From: Candidatus Rickettsiella viridis | GTDB taxonomy: Bacteria; Pseudomonadota; Gammaproteobacteria; Diplorickettsiales; Diplorickettsiaceae | DNA: 64,000 bases | Direction of reading: 5' to 3' | Assembly: GCF_003966755.1 (NCBI RefSeq) | Contig: NZ_AP018005.1 | Coordinates: 930,001 to 994,000 of the forward strand | Shown here: positions 35,197 to 44,106 of the stretch, piece after piece | How the letters are laid out: each line of letters opens with the position of its first letter | How positions within the stretch are numbered: position 1 is the stretch's first letter | Made by a program: the position numbers and the translations under genes | Notes under the pieces: model-generated | Told to the model about the DNA's origin: nothing | Databases searched by the model: none | Seen by the model: only the letters and a program-made list of their open reading frames with translations

Positions 35197-36066
35197 CTAA
35201 CCACCCATTTGTTTTTCTCGTATTTCATCCAAAGTTTTGCAGTCTATACATAAAGTGGCGGTAGGCCGCGCTTCTAAGCGACGAATACCAATTTCAACAC
35301 CACAGCTGTCACAAAATCCATAGTGCCCTTCATCTAGCTGATGTAAGGCATCTTCAATTTTCTTGATTAACTTACGCTCACGATCTCTAGCGCGTAGTTC
35401 TAAATTAAATTCCTCTTCTTGCGTCGCACGATCACTGATATCAGGCAAAGAGGCACCCTCATCCTGTAAATGATGTACGGTACGTCCCATATCTTCCAAC
35501 AACATGCGTTTGCGTTGGAGCAATAATCGTCTAAAGTGCGACTGTTGGTCTACACTCATGTAGTCTTCCCCAGGCCGTTCCTTATAAGGCGCTATATTTA
35601 AATCAGTTTCTTTTACTGATTCTGACCTTATTTCTGCTAATGGAGCTTGTTTTTGTATCCGTTTCTTAAGTTTTTTAGGTTCTGCCATTTTAGTTTTTTC
35701 TTGTGATGGTTGTTGTTCTACTACAGGTAGCGCCTGGGAATCAGACTTTGCTTGCCTTTGTTTTTTTTTAGCGGTTGCCCGAATAGCTTTCGTCGACTCT
35801 GGAACCGTACTTGCTTTCTTTTTTACATTTCTAGGTTTTCTATTGATTTTAGTACCTGAGCTTTTTTTTGACGTCTTTTTCGGGGCTTTGCTTTTACTAG
35901 GCTTTTTTTTTACCGCTGTTTTTCGTCTACGACGACGTACTGGCTTAGCAGCTGTTGCTCTTTTCTTTCTTCTCGTAGATTTTTTACGTGTTGTAGTCGT
36001 GGATTTTTTTGCAGCTGTTGTGCGGCGTTTACGTCGCTTTGGAGCTGCAGCTTTTCTCACTGCCAT
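35197..36066 (-). CDS. dksA: DksA-type transcription factor with histone-like N-terminal tail
   Basis: 289 aa from the ATG at 36066, preceded by AAGGAG; the longer frame to 36129 is not preferred. The C-terminal ~140 residues are a full DksA: coiled coil from ~150, tip LPDISDRATQ (DxxDxA intact), then the zinc finger CDSCGVEIGIRRLEARP with CIDC. DksA binds the RNA polymerase secondary channel and acts with ppGpp. The first ~120 residues are a Lys/Arg/Ala/Thr/Ser-rich, histone-H1-like domain (RKAAAPKRRKRRTTAAKKST) absent from standard 151-aa DksA. The tail probably binds DNA, an inference from composition. Confidence 0.92.
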   Translation of the reverse strand: MAVRKAAAPKRRKRRTTAAKKSTTTTRKKSTRRKKRATAAKPVRRRRRKTAVKKKPSKSKAPKKTSKKSSGTKINRKPRNVKKKASTVPESTKAIRATAKKKQRQAKSDSQALPVVEQQPSQEKTKMAEPKKLKKRIQKQAPLAEIRSESVKETDLNIAPYKERPGEDYMSVDQQSHFRRLLLQRKRMLLEDMGRTVHHLQDEGASLPDISDRATQEEEFNLELRARDRERKLIKKIEDALHQLDEGHYGFCDSCGVEIGIRRLEARPTATLCIDCKTLDEIREKQMGG

Positions 36067-36227
36067 AAAAGTTCTCCTTGAGAATTTACAATCTGCCGGA
36101 ATTGGCATACTTAAAAAAACCAAACACATCTATACCAAAAATAATTCTGCATGGCAATCACTTCTCATTCTTACGAACCCTACCATGCATTTTCTTTTTA
36201 TTAATGATTTATAGATCATATTTTCAA

Positions 36228-37070
36228 TTAATGCCATTTTCCACTACTAACTCGTTGGTGACCGGCTAAATCTTTATGTTGTTGTGGACTATGGTAGCCG
36301 TATTTCAAAAAGAGTTGACGAACAAACTCGGCTTGATCGTAACCATGTTCTAAAAATAATTGTCCGCCTGGCAATAGATAATGACAGGATTGCTGAATAA
36401 TGGTTTCTAAGTGTTTTAAGGCATTTTTATCGGCAATTAATGCCATTTTTGGTTCGAAAGTTAAAGCCAACTCAGAACGAAGATGGGGATCACGCTTAGA
36501 AAGATAAGGGGGATTACTGACAATCACATCAAACTGTTCGCCTACCTGAAAAGCAGCACACCAATCACCTTGACGCCATCCGACATTTTTTATGTTATAA
36601 CGCCGTCTATTCCGTTCAGCAAGCTGTAAAGCATCACGATAATAGTCTGTGGCAAGAAGTTGCCAAGCAGGTCTTTCCGTTGCTAATGCCAATGCAATAG
36701 CCCCAGAACCGGTGCCCAAATCGGCAACTTTTCTTGGTGCATGCGTATAGTTTTCTAGTAATAACTGAACCAATAACTCAGTTTCAGGACGTGGAATAAG
36801 TACCGCTGGAGTGACTTCCAGAGAGAGAGACCAAAACTCCTGCTCGCCAATTAAATAGGCTATCGGCTCTCCTCGTTTCCTGCGTCTAAGTAACTCTTTA
36901 AAAACGGTTTGTTGCGAAAACGATAGCTCTGTAGATGAAGGCTGGCTATAGAGTTGCGCACGCGTCAAGCCCAAACAAATGGCCAATAAAAGTTCCACGT
37001 CTAAATAAGGGGTTGTACTGCTTGGGATTAATTCTTTGACCGCCCAACGCCATAATGATTGTAATAACAT
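36228..37070 (-). CDS. prmC: Release factor glutamine methyltransferase PrmC
   Basis: 280 aa. It methylates the Gln of the GGQ motif in RF1/RF2. The N-terminal helical domain is followed by EFWSLSLEVTPAVLIPRPET, SAM motif ADLGTGSGAIALALA and the catalytic VSNPPYL. It lies downstream of prfA on the same strand, separated by a small membrane-protein gene, which is the usual prfA-prmC linkage. Confidence 0.96.
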   Translation of the reverse strand: MLLQSLWRWAVKELIPSSTTPYLDVELLLAICLGLTRAQLYSQPSSTELSFSQQTVFKELLRRRKRGEPIAYLIGEQEFWSLSLEVTPAVLIPRPETELLVQLLLENYTHAPRKVADLGTGSGAIALALATERPAWQLLATDYYRDALQLAERNRRRYNIKNVGWRQGDWCAAFQVGEQFDVIVSNPPYLSKRDPHLRSELALTFEPKMALIADKNALKHLETIIQQSCHYLLPGGQLFLEHGYDQAEFVRQLFLKYGYHSPQQHKDLAGHQRVSSGKWH

Positions 37071-37077
37071 CTAAACA

Positions 37078-37407
37078 CTACTCAGAACGAGGACTTTGCT
37101 TGCGTCTTATATACGAAACAAAAAACAAAATAAGAAATAAGGGCAGCAAAACGGGCATTAAGACAGGGAATAAAAAAATGGCGAATACGGTCCAGACGGC
37201 CGCAATAAACCCTAAAACCAAAACACCGGTCCAGGTCAAAATAAAAAACAACAAAATACTCACACAAAAGAAAAAAACCGAAGCCACTAAAAGGCCCCAT
37301 ATAGTTAAGCTAATCGTCACCGCACCACCGAGCAAAGCAAGTGCAATATGCCCACCCAGAATAAGCAATAACATGATGATCAATGCCCATGCTAATGATC
37401 GAAACAT
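37078..37407 (-). CDS. Small membrane protein, 109 aa
   Basis: Chosen start ATG at 37407, with GGAG eight bases upstream; the longer frame to 37476 enters a repeat. Three or four hydrophobic helices fill most of the protein (SLAWALIIMLLLILGGHIAL, LTIWGLLVASVFFFCVSILL, LGFIAAVWTVFAIFLFPVLM) with a basic tail IRRKQSPRSE. It lies 7 bp before prmC and is probably co-transcribed. Function unknown. Confidence 0.6.
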   Translation of the reverse strand: MFRSLAWALIIMLLLILGGHIALALLGGAVTISLTIWGLLVASVFFFCVSILLFFILTWTGVLVLGFIAAVWTVFAIFLFPVLMPVLLPLFLILFFVSYIRRKQSPRSE

Positions 37408-37439
37408 ACTATCTCCTTTATTACATTCATTACACTGCC

Positions 37440-37560
37440 ACCTCATCGTCATCCTCGGCTTTCGCCGAAGATTCAAAGAAAAGTATGGATCCCGCGGTCA
37501 AGCCGCGGGACGACGTCCTTGGAGAGCGGTCAATCCCCTGGGACGGCGGCTGCGGAACGA
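37440..37560. repeat. Dispersed repeat family C, copy 2
   Basis: TCGTCATCCTCGGCTTTCGC, then GGATCCCGCGGTCAAGCCGC and GGACGACGTCCTTGGAGAGC. Palindromic and GC-rich. It separates prfA from the small membrane gene and prmC. Confidence 0.75.
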
Positions 37561-37574
37561 CACAAATGCCTAGT

Positions 37575-38657
37575 TTATTCACCCATCGCAGCCAACCTAT
37601 CGGCCTGATATTCTCTAATCAGCGATTGAATCACCGGCGATAAATGCCCCTCCATGATATCAGATAATTGATACAGCGTTAGGTTTATCCGGTGATCGGT
37701 TAAGCGACCTTGTGGAAAATTATAGGTGCGTATCCGCTCCGAACGATCGCCACTCCCCACTAAGTTTCGCCGTGTTTGCGCTTCCTCTCGCTGCTGCTTT
37801 TCCTGTTGTGCCGATAACAGCTTCGCTTGTAATAACGACATGGCACGCGCACGATTTTTATGCTGCGAACGCTCGTCTTGGCATTCAACCACTATTCCTG
37901 ATGGAATATGGGTAATTCGAATCGCTGAATCTGTTTTTTGTACGTGCTGCCCACCAGCCCCGGAGGCTCTGAAGGTATCAATTTTCAAATCGGCGGGATT
38001 AATCGTCACTTCATCCATCGCTTCTATTTCTGGCAATATCGCGACGGTACACGTAGAGGTATGTACACGACCTTGTGCCTCTGTCTCTGGCACACGCTGT
38101 ACTCGATGCGCCCCCGATTCAAATTTTAAGTGTGAGTAAACATCACTGCCGGCAATACGCGCAACAATTTCTTTATAGCCCCCTTGTTCACTAGGACTAC
38201 TATGAATAATTTCAACCGACCATCCTTGCATCTCCGCATAACGTGAATACATACGAAATAAATCGCCTGCAAAAATGGCCGCTTCATCACCACCCGCTGC
38301 CGCACGAATTTCTAAAAATACATTGCGTTGATCATTGGGGTCTTGAGGTATCAACAAGTGCTCTAACTCAACTTCTAAGTGAGACTTTTTAAGCTGAGCT
38401 GTTTTAAGTTCTTCCTGTGCTAACTGTTGTAACTCGGGATCAGCATCTTGCAAACAATGTTCTGCTTGCGTAATGACATTCAAGTTTGTTTGATATTGCT
38501 GAAAACATTGTACGACGGGACCTAAGCGAACATATTCCTTAGAAAGTTCACGAAAACGATTTTGGTCATTAATAACACCAATATCGCCTAACAGCGCAGT
38601 TAATTCTTCATAACGCTCAACAAGCGCCGTGAGTCTTTTTAATAAAGTGGTCTTCAT
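37575..38657 (-). CDS. prfA: Peptide chain release factor 1
   Basis: 360 aa, exact family length, from the ATG at 38657 (MKTTLLKRL) with AGAGGG upstream; the frame opens 33 bases earlier. Stop-codon recognition (UAA/UAG) by the PxT-region and peptidyl-tRNA hydrolysis by the GGQ loop, seen as [36 protein letters not shown] is the domain 2 signature. Substrate of PrmC encoded downstream. Confidence 0.97.
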   Translation of the reverse strand: MKTTLLKRLTALVERYEELTALLGDIGVINDQNRFRELSKEYVRLGPVVQCFQQYQTNLNVITQAEHCLQDADPELQQLAQEELKTAQLKKSHLEVELEHLLIPQDPNDQRNVFLEIRAAAGGDEAAIFAGDLFRMYSRYAEMQGWSVEIIHSSPSEQGGYKEIVARIAGSDVYSHLKFESGAHRVQRVPETEAQGRVHTSTCTVAILPEIEAMDEVTINPADLKIDTFRASGAGGQHVQKTDSAIRITHIPSGIVVECQDERSQHKNRARAMSLLQAKLLSAQQEKQQREEAQTRRNLVGSGDRSERIRTYNFPQGRLTDHRINLTLYQLSDIMEGHLSPVIQSLIREYQADRLAAMGE

Positions 38658-38881
38658 AAGACCCTCTTTATACCTAAAGAAAAGCATCAAGTCGAGATGG
38701 AATGATTAATACTTTTTTATCAGCCTTTAACTTAAGCTTTTGTTAATAACCGAATGTTATCTTAGAACGTGTTAGCTATTTCAATTAATTAGATAAGAGG
38801 AGAACAAACTGGCTTACTCCTGCAGGAGATAAAAATTACATAACTTTATAATTACTCATAATAAAAAACGAGGAAAATAAT

Positions 38882-39796
38882 ATGTCTAAAGATAAAACTC
38901 AAAAAGCACTTGCTGAACGATACAGAAAGCCAGAAGAGTTTATTAGTGCGGTAGATAAAATTATTGAGTCAAATAAGCAATTTGCAGAGCAAGTGCGTAA
39001 TGGAACATTCTCCTCAGAAACAGCTGTCAAAGGAACCCCTCGCCTTTATATGACACAAATGCAAGAGCTAGCAAAATTTCAACAATTTAGTAAAGATAAA
39101 AAATCCCCTAAGATTCAGTATGCGCTAACCATTAGTGCCTTAGCTAATCAACGTGGCCTATTGCAACCACCCTCTACACCCGACATTCACTTAAAGGATT
39201 TGCCCATAAGCGCTATAGCGACACGTAACCATCAAAGTCCGATTGACTTCTGGAATAGATACAACCCGCTCAGCGCAGAAAATAAAGCTAAGGTTGACGA
39301 GCGCTTACTCGCTGTCCTAGACCTGCAAGCAACCGCATTTAAAGCCCTAAGGTTTTATTTAGATATCGATCATGCCCCCCTGCAAAAGCAGGCTTTAATG
39401 CAAGGAAAAGACGCGATGGAATGGCGCATGAAACATATAAACTCTAATCAAATATCGTTAGAGAAAGCCTGCGATGGCCTCAAAGAGCTGACAGCTGAGA
39501 AAAAAACACACGTTGAACATCTAAGTAAGATGAGTGCCGAAGCCAAAGTTCTGTACCCTTCGAAAACGGAACTATTTACCTCCTCTCTTTCGCAGGTACG
39601 TCATAAAATGAGCAGTGCTGTAAAAGAAGTGAGCAGTACTGTAAAAGCAATGACATACTCTGCCCACTCCTTTTTCGCTAAGAAAAGCCCGGCAAGCACG
39701 AAACCAACGTTTGTTTCTTATATAAGCCGCTTGGAGGAAGAAACATCTAAACCAGAAAAGGAATCCAGCCCTACTTTACTGGCTCTCAGTCGGTAA
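38882..39796 (+). CDS. Hypothetical effector-like protein, 304 aa
   Basis: ATG preceded by CGAGGAAAATAAT (SD GAGGA). Soluble, helical and basic. The first 100 residues hold AERYRKPEEFISAVDKIIES. The middle has FWNRYNPLSAENKAKVDERL. Near the C-terminus a Ser/Val-rich stretch (HKMSSAVKEVSSTVKAMTYS) precedes an acidic tail RLEEETSKPEKESS with final LLALSR. A Glu-rich segment ~15 residues from the end, followed by small and hydrophobic residues, resembles the E-block signal of Dot/Icm substrates. No family recognised; the effector call is inference. Confidence 0.6.
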   Translation: MSKDKTQKALAERYRKPEEFISAVDKIIESNKQFAEQVRNGTFSSETAVKGTPRLYMTQMQELAKFQQFSKDKKSPKIQYALTISALANQRGLLQPPSTPDIHLKDLPISAIATRNHQSPIDFWNRYNPLSAENKAKVDERLLAVLDLQATAFKALRFYLDIDHAPLQKQALMQGKDAMEWRMKHINSNQISLEKACDGLKELTAEKKTHVEHLSKMSAEAKVLYPSKTELFTSSLSQVRHKMSSAVKEVSSTVKAMTYSAHSFFAKKSPASTKPTFVSYISRLEEETSKPEKESSPTLLALSR

Positions 39797-39832
39797 AAGG
39801 CATGGTATAGAAAATACGGCAATTTTTGAACA

Positions 39833-39884
39833 CCTATTTGAGGGGCAGAAACTAGCGCATCACTTCATGCCCCTCAAAAATAGG
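39833..39884. repeat. Inverted repeat between two hypothetical genes
   Basis: CCTATTTGAGGGGC and GCCCCTCAAAAATAGG are separated by 22 bases. The stem is strong but no U-tract follows. It lies 37 bp after the stop of the 304-aa gene, so it may stabilise or end that transcript. Confidence 0.45.
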
Positions 39885-39996
39885 CATCTAGCCCCCCTAA
39901 AATTGAATCTTCCGCATTCATCAGCTATTCTAAAAAAGAGTAAGCCTCTATAGCGGGCGCTATAAGGTTTTACTGATATTACCTAAGGGGAATAGT

Positions 39997-40323
39997 ATGA
40001 AAAAATTATTAGTAATGGCTTCAGCTATTTGCATGGGTTTATTAAGTAGCATCAATGTGGCTAATGCAGCCCACTCAGGCCAAAGTGCTTGTGCATTTGA
40101 TGCAGGCTTAATAAAAAAAGCGGGGTTTGTTTCTGGATCGTACTATGACTCGGCAAGTATACGTCAATTACTATCCAGAGTCGGTGCTACACCACGCGCT
40201 TGTACAAATATTGCTTCATGCCAGTATCGCTATGTATGCAGCGAATATCATTATTTAGCAACTAACAAATTAATACCTAACCGCGGTGCTACTATCTATT
40301 GGCACACATCACAACCTTTTTAA
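39997..40323 (+). CDS. Small secreted protein with conserved cysteines, 108 aa
   Basis: A clear Sec signal peptide (KKLLVMASAICMGLLSSINV) with probable cleavage after ANA. The mature part is ~84 residues with four cysteines (SACAFD, RACTN, ASCQYRYVCSEYHY), enough for two disulfides, and many Tyr/Ser. SD AGGGGA before the ATG. A perfect terminator follows. I do not recognise a family; small exported Cys-rich proteins are often periplasmic inhibitors or host-facing factors, which is speculation. Confidence 0.65.
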   Translation: MKKLLVMASAICMGLLSSINVANAAHSGQSACAFDAGLIKKAGFVSGSYYDSASIRQLLSRVGATPRACTNIASCQYRYVCSEYHYLATNKLIPNRGATIYWHTSQPF

Positions 40324-40342
40324 TAAAAAAGGCAATATTCGC

Positions 40343-40372
40343 ATATCCCTTCCAAAGGAAGGGATATTTTTA
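40343..40372 (+). terminator. Rho-independent terminator
   Basis: ATATCCCTTCC, loop AAA, GGAAGGGATAT, then TTTTT. Perfect 11-bp stem 19 bp after the stop of the small secreted-protein gene. Confidence 0.85.
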
Positions 40373-40509
40373 AGCGTCCCGCTTAAATAATCTCTCATTT
40401 TTAGTTTCAAGTGAATAACCCCCTGTAGTTGATTTATCCACTTAAAATACAGCGACGTTATGCGAATAAACTTCGGGAAGGCAACCAGCAAAATTTTTCT
40501 TGGGCAAAG

Positions 40510-41097
40510 CTACTCGTTTATTGGTGCGTAAGCTAACTGTGTGAGATGATTGAATATTGCCCGTTTTGCGAGGGGTGAAAGTGCAGCTGTTTCGCGCGCG
40601 TTGCGGTTAAAAAAAGTATTTTTGTTCGGATGATTTGCGGCTTTTAATTTGGCTTTAAAATCATTTTTTTTGGCATTTAAAATAAGAAAAAACTCTCTGC
40701 GATCGAAAGCCTCTTCCTCTCTTATCGCCGTATTAGCTTTTTCTATTAATACCTTCTTGTGCTCCATAAAGTATTCTTTTTTTTCAATATTAACGTTTCT
40801 TAACAAGGCTTTATAAATATCTTTTGGCGCTACAGTGAAAGACTCTACACTATCTGCCATAAAACCGAATAAGTCTGAATGCAAAAACCACTCTATATGC
40901 TTAGGTGTTACCTCTTTGCAAGCAAAGATACATTTTAACTCGTCTAAATCTGCAAAAAAAACTTCAAAAATATCGTCGTCTGGATCTTCATTTTTATCAA
41001 GCCCTGCTTCCTTATTTAAATCCTCTTCTAGAGCCGAAAGTAGGGTTTCAATAGCTCTATCATCTGTTTGCTTAGTATTATCCACGTTATTATTCAT
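40510..41097 (-). CDS. Hypothetical protein, 195 aa
   Basis: ATG at 41097, ten bases after a strong AAAAGGAGGA; the TTG at 41103 is less well placed. An acidic N-terminus (EEDLNKEAGLDKNEDPDDDI) leads to a helical middle with VTPKHIEWFLHSDLFGFMAD. The C-terminal half is basic and helical (KKNDFKAKLKAANHPNKN) and ends ALSPLAKRAIFNHLTQLAYA. No signal peptide and no family recognised. The effector-sized, charged, orphan character is typical of Legionellales accessory genes. Confidence 0.55.
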   Translation of the reverse strand: MNNNVDNTKQTDDRAIETLLSALEEDLNKEAGLDKNEDPDDDIFEVFFADLDELKCIFACKEVTPKHIEWFLHSDLFGFMADSVESFTVAPKDIYKALLRNVNIEKKEYFMEHKKVLIEKANTAIREEEAFDRREFFLILNAKKNDFKAKLKAANHPNKNTFFNRNARETAALSPLAKRAIFNHLTQLAYAPINE

Positions 41098-41290
41098 AAC
41101 CAATTGTCCTCCTTTTCATACGCAATCTAAGTGCCATGATAATTATTGATCCTTAAAATTTTCTCAAGCCGTCATTGATCATAAAATAAACAAGTTCAAG
41201 CTTATTAATTTTAGTGATAGACTAAACTCTAAAAACCTCTGCAATAAAAAGCATGCTAACTTCCAAGCTACCTTTTTAACATCACAAACT

Positions 41291-41527
41291 ATGTCAAATC
41301 CCACACCACGCGCCTCACTTTCATTTATAGCCGGCCAAAAAAGCCAATTACAATGCTTGGGCGCATGGACATTAGCGGGCATAAATCAAAAAACCTTAGA
41401 CTTATCGTTTAAAAAAATAAATAAACAAAAAATATCCCCACTTATTCTGGATGCGAGTGCAATTAGCGCCATGGACTCAAGTGGCGCTTGGCAACTCAAC
41501 CAGTGGATCAATCAACTTGTCAAGTAA
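41291..41527 (+). CDS. STAS-domain part of an MlaE-type permease, cut by a stop codon
   Basis: 78 aa with the STAS pattern LDLSFKKINKQKISPLILDA ... SAMDSSGAWQLNQWINQLV. In several gammaproteobacteria such a domain is fused to the N-terminus of an MlaE-like permease. Here a TAA at 41525-41527 ends it. The same frame then continues without interruption for 29 codons (GSDVQLQGLREEYQALYTG ...) into the permease ORF. A single C-to-T change of CAA would explain the stop. The piece could still act as a free MlaB-like STAS protein. Confidence 0.7.
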   Translation: MSNPTPRASLSFIAGQKSQLQCLGAWTLAGINQKTLDLSFKKINKQKISPLILDASAISAMDSSGAWQLNQWINQLVK

Positions 41528-41614
41528 GGCAGCGATGTACAACTACAAGGTCTACGTGAAGAATATCAAGCGCTTTATACGGGTATACAAAAAATAGCTA
41601 CCCCCTTAAAAAAC

Positions 41615-42427
41615 ATGCCTCAACGGGAAGAATTAAAAGGTTTAGCACAACTTGGTAAAAAGACCATCGATCAATTACTGGAAATACAATCATTTCTGCA
41701 ATTTATCGGTCAATCTTTTATCAATGGCCTGGTTATTCTTTTTCATCCTAAACAATTGCGCTTCAAAGCATTACTCAGTGTGATTGAAGATACTGGGGTA
41801 CGCGCATTAGGTATCATTGCCTTATTATCTTTTATGATTGGCATTGTATTAACCTATCAAATGGGTTTTCAATTAAAAAACTATGGTGCAACCCTATTCA
41901 TTATCGATTTATTAGGTTTGGCCATATTGCGTGAATTTGCACCGTTACTCACCGCCATTATGATTGCTGGACGAAGTGGTTCCGCCTTCACCGCACAACT
42001 TGGCATGATGAAAATTAAAGAAGAAATTGATGCCTTAAACACCATGGGCATTCTACCCAATCAACTATTAATTTTACCAAGAATTTGGGGACTAACCCTA
42101 GCACTACCACTACTCACCATATGGGCGGATATTTTTGGCATACTCGGTGGCATGGCAATGACCCACTCCATGTCACATATTGGTTATATTGATTTCCTGC
42201 GCCGTTTTCCCAAAGTCGTTGAACTGTCATCGCTTTTAATCGGCATAGGAAAAGCACCAGTTTTTGCACTTATTATTTCCAGTGTAGCCTGTTTTCAGGG
42301 ATTACGTGTGCGTGGAAGTGCCGATAGCGTGGGCCGACAAACCACACGCAGCGTTGTACAATCCATTTTTTTTATCATTGTGGCGGATGCACTTTTTTCC
42401 ATTTTATTCAATACGCTGAATATTTAA
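41615..42427 (+). CDS. mlaE: MlaE-family ABC transporter permease
   Basis: 270 aa permease of a phospholipid/MCE-type transporter. Helices and family motifs: LGIIALLSFMIGIVLTYQMG, REFAPLLTAIMIAGRSGSAF, TAQLGMMKIKEEIDALNTMG, RIWGLTLALPLLTIWADIFG and the terminal IIVADALFSILFN. It reads on in frame from the STAS piece upstream, after one stop, and probably restarts at ATG 41615. The ATPase gene follows 98 bp later, after a family B repeat. The complex extracts or inserts lipids between the two membranes. Confidence 0.9.
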   Translation: MPQREELKGLAQLGKKTIDQLLEIQSFLQFIGQSFINGLVILFHPKQLRFKALLSVIEDTGVRALGIIALLSFMIGIVLTYQMGFQLKNYGATLFIIDLLGLAILREFAPLLTAIMIAGRSGSAFTAQLGMMKIKEEIDALNTMGILPNQLLILPRIWGLTLALPLLTIWADIFGILGGMAMTHSMSHIGYIDFLRRFPKVVELSSLLIGIGKAPVFALIISSVACFQGLRVRGSADSVGRQTTRSVVQSIFFIIVADALFSILFNTLNI

Positions 42428-42437
42428 GACATATTTA

Positions 42438-42500
42438 TCGTCCTTGTGATTGCCACGCGCTGCGCGCTCGCAATGACGGGGAAAAAGCGCAGCAATCCAG
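42438..42500. repeat. Dispersed repeat family B, copy 3
   Basis: TCGTCCTTGTGATTGCCACG, then GCTCGCAATGACGGGG and GCGCAGCAATCCAG. It lies inside the mla-type operon between permease and ATPase genes. Confidence 0.75.
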
Positions 42501-42524
42501 GCAAAGACAACTATACTTTATATT

Positions 42525-43316
42525 ATGAATGCACCTGATAATCCAGTCATTAAACTTGACGGCGTTAAACTATCCCTTGGAGGCCAATGGATACATAAAG
42601 GCGTTAATCTTGAGATTAAACGCCGCCAGATCGTTGCGATCGTCGGTAATAGTGGTTCCGGTAAATCAACCATTCTGCGTGAAATTTTATTATTATTAAC
42701 GCCGACTTCTGGGAACATTGAAGTGTTTGGAAAAAACCTTAAAAAGCTTTCCAGCGCTGAAACCATTGCTCTAAAATGTCGTTGGGGTGTTTTATTCCAG
42801 CAATCGGCTCTTTTTACTTCTTTAACCGTTTTAGAAAATATCGCTTTTCCACTGCATGAACATAGTCAACTCGACAAAAAAACGATTAATGAACTCGCTT
42901 TATTAAAACTATCTGCTGTCGGTCTACCACTCAGCGCAGCCATTAAATATCCTTCCGAACTCAGCGGCGGTATGCTTAAACGCACCGCTTTAGCACGTGC
43001 TTTGGTGATGGATCCTGAATTACTGCTGTTAGATGAACCTACCGCCGGACTTGATCCACAAGGTGCAGAAGGATTTGATAAACTACTGTTAAATTTACGC
43101 GATATTTTGGGCTTAACTATTTTAATGGTCACCCATGACCTTGACACCTTATGGCAAATCACCGATAAAGTAGCTTTTTTAAGCGAAGGCACTGTTTTAG
43201 CCTTTGCCCCTATGGAAGAATTAACGCAATCAACCAATCCGGTTATACGCACCTATTTTCAAGGACCGAGAGGGCGCATTACTCAACAGATTTATGGGGA
43301 ACCGCATGGAATCTAA
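42525..43316 (+). CDS. mlaF: MlaF-type ABC transporter ATP-binding protein
   Basis: 263 aa ATPase of the lipid transporter. Walker A GNSGSGKSTIL, Q-loop FQQSALFTSLTVLENIAFPL, signature ELSGGMLKRTALARAL, Walker B ELLLLDEPTAGLDP, H-loop VTHDLDTL. LSGGM is the form of the signature typical of this subfamily. The 3' end overlaps mlaD by 11 bases from the chosen mlaD start. Confidence 0.93.
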   Translation: MNAPDNPVIKLDGVKLSLGGQWIHKGVNLEIKRRQIVAIVGNSGSGKSTILREILLLLTPTSGNIEVFGKNLKKLSSAETIALKCRWGVLFQQSALFTSLTVLENIAFPLHEHSQLDKKTINELALLKLSAVGLPLSAAIKYPSELSGGMLKRTALARALVMDPELLLLDEPTAGLDPQGAEGFDKLLLNLRDILGLTILMVTHDLDTLWQITDKVAFLSEGTVLAFAPMEELTQSTNPVIRTYFQGPRGRITQQIYGEPHGI

Positions 43317-44106
43317 AATCAGCTACACACTGGTAGGCGCTTTCGTGCTTATTTTAACCGGGGCGCTTATTCTTTTTATTACCTGGCTTTCAACAGGCTT
43401 TACGACCAAGGAATATAATACTTATCTGGTTATTATGAATGAATCCGTTGCAGGTATAACAAGCAATTCTTCCGTAAAATATAATGGCGTTGATGTTGGG
43501 AGTGTCAACAATATTGTTTTATCGAATAAAAATCCACAACAAGTACGATTATATTTACAAATAGAAAAACATACCCCTATCACCGCCGGTACCAGGGCAA
43601 CATTAAATAGCCAAGGTTTAACTGGTATTACCTATATTTCCTTACAAGGCAGTAACACCGACATGACTTCACTCACTGTTTTACCTGGCGAAAAATATCC
43701 TATTATTAAAACCAACCCCTCACTTTTTGTACGTTTAGATACGGCCTTAAGTCAGTTAACCATTAATATGAATCAAATTACTCGAGATATTAATGGTGTA
43801 CTCGGCGGAAAAAACACTGAATTATTTAGGGAAATTCTCACTAATTTAAATACTACTACTGATCATTTAGCGGCACAAAGCCACCAACTGGATACTATCT
43901 TAATCAATACCGCTAAATCAACGCGATTATTTCCTTCGTTGATCAATACCTTAACACAACGAACACTGCCTTCTACCAACGAAGTATTAGATAATCTAAC
44001 CGTCATGAGTGATAATTTACTTGAACTTTCGGATAGCTTAAAACAAAATCCAGCCGTATTATTACGCGGTCAGACAGCCCTGCCGCCAGGGCCAGGAGAA
44101 AAATAA
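43306..44106 (+). CDS. mlaD: MlaD-type MCE-domain protein
   Basis: About 266 aa. One N-terminal membrane helix (YTLVGAFVLILTGALILFIT) is followed by an MCE domain from ~35 to ~130 (VAGITSNSSVKYNGVDVGSV, TRATLNSQGLTGITYISLQG) and a helical tail with LTQRTLPSTNEVLDNLTVMS. MCE proteins form hexameric rings that shuttle lipid across the periplasm. The ATG at 43306 follows GGGGA; a second ATG 12 bases upstream is possible. Confidence 0.92.
   Translation: MESKISYTLVGAFVLILTGALILFITWLSTGFTTKEYNTYLVIMNESVAGITSNSSVKYNGVDVGSVNNIVLSNKNPQQVRLYLQIEKHTPITAGTRATLNSQGLTGITYISLQGSNTDMTSLTVLPGEKYPIIKTNPSLFVRLDTALSQLTINMNQITRDINGVLGGKNTELFREILTNLNTTTDHLAAQSHQLDTILINTAKSTRLFPSLINTLTQRTLPSTNEVLDNLTVMSDNLLELSDSLKQNPAVLLRGQTALPPGPGEK

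Noticed and set aside
37055-37643. Plus-strand ORFs of 172 and 86 aa
   Set aside because: Antisense to the small membrane gene and then repeat family C.
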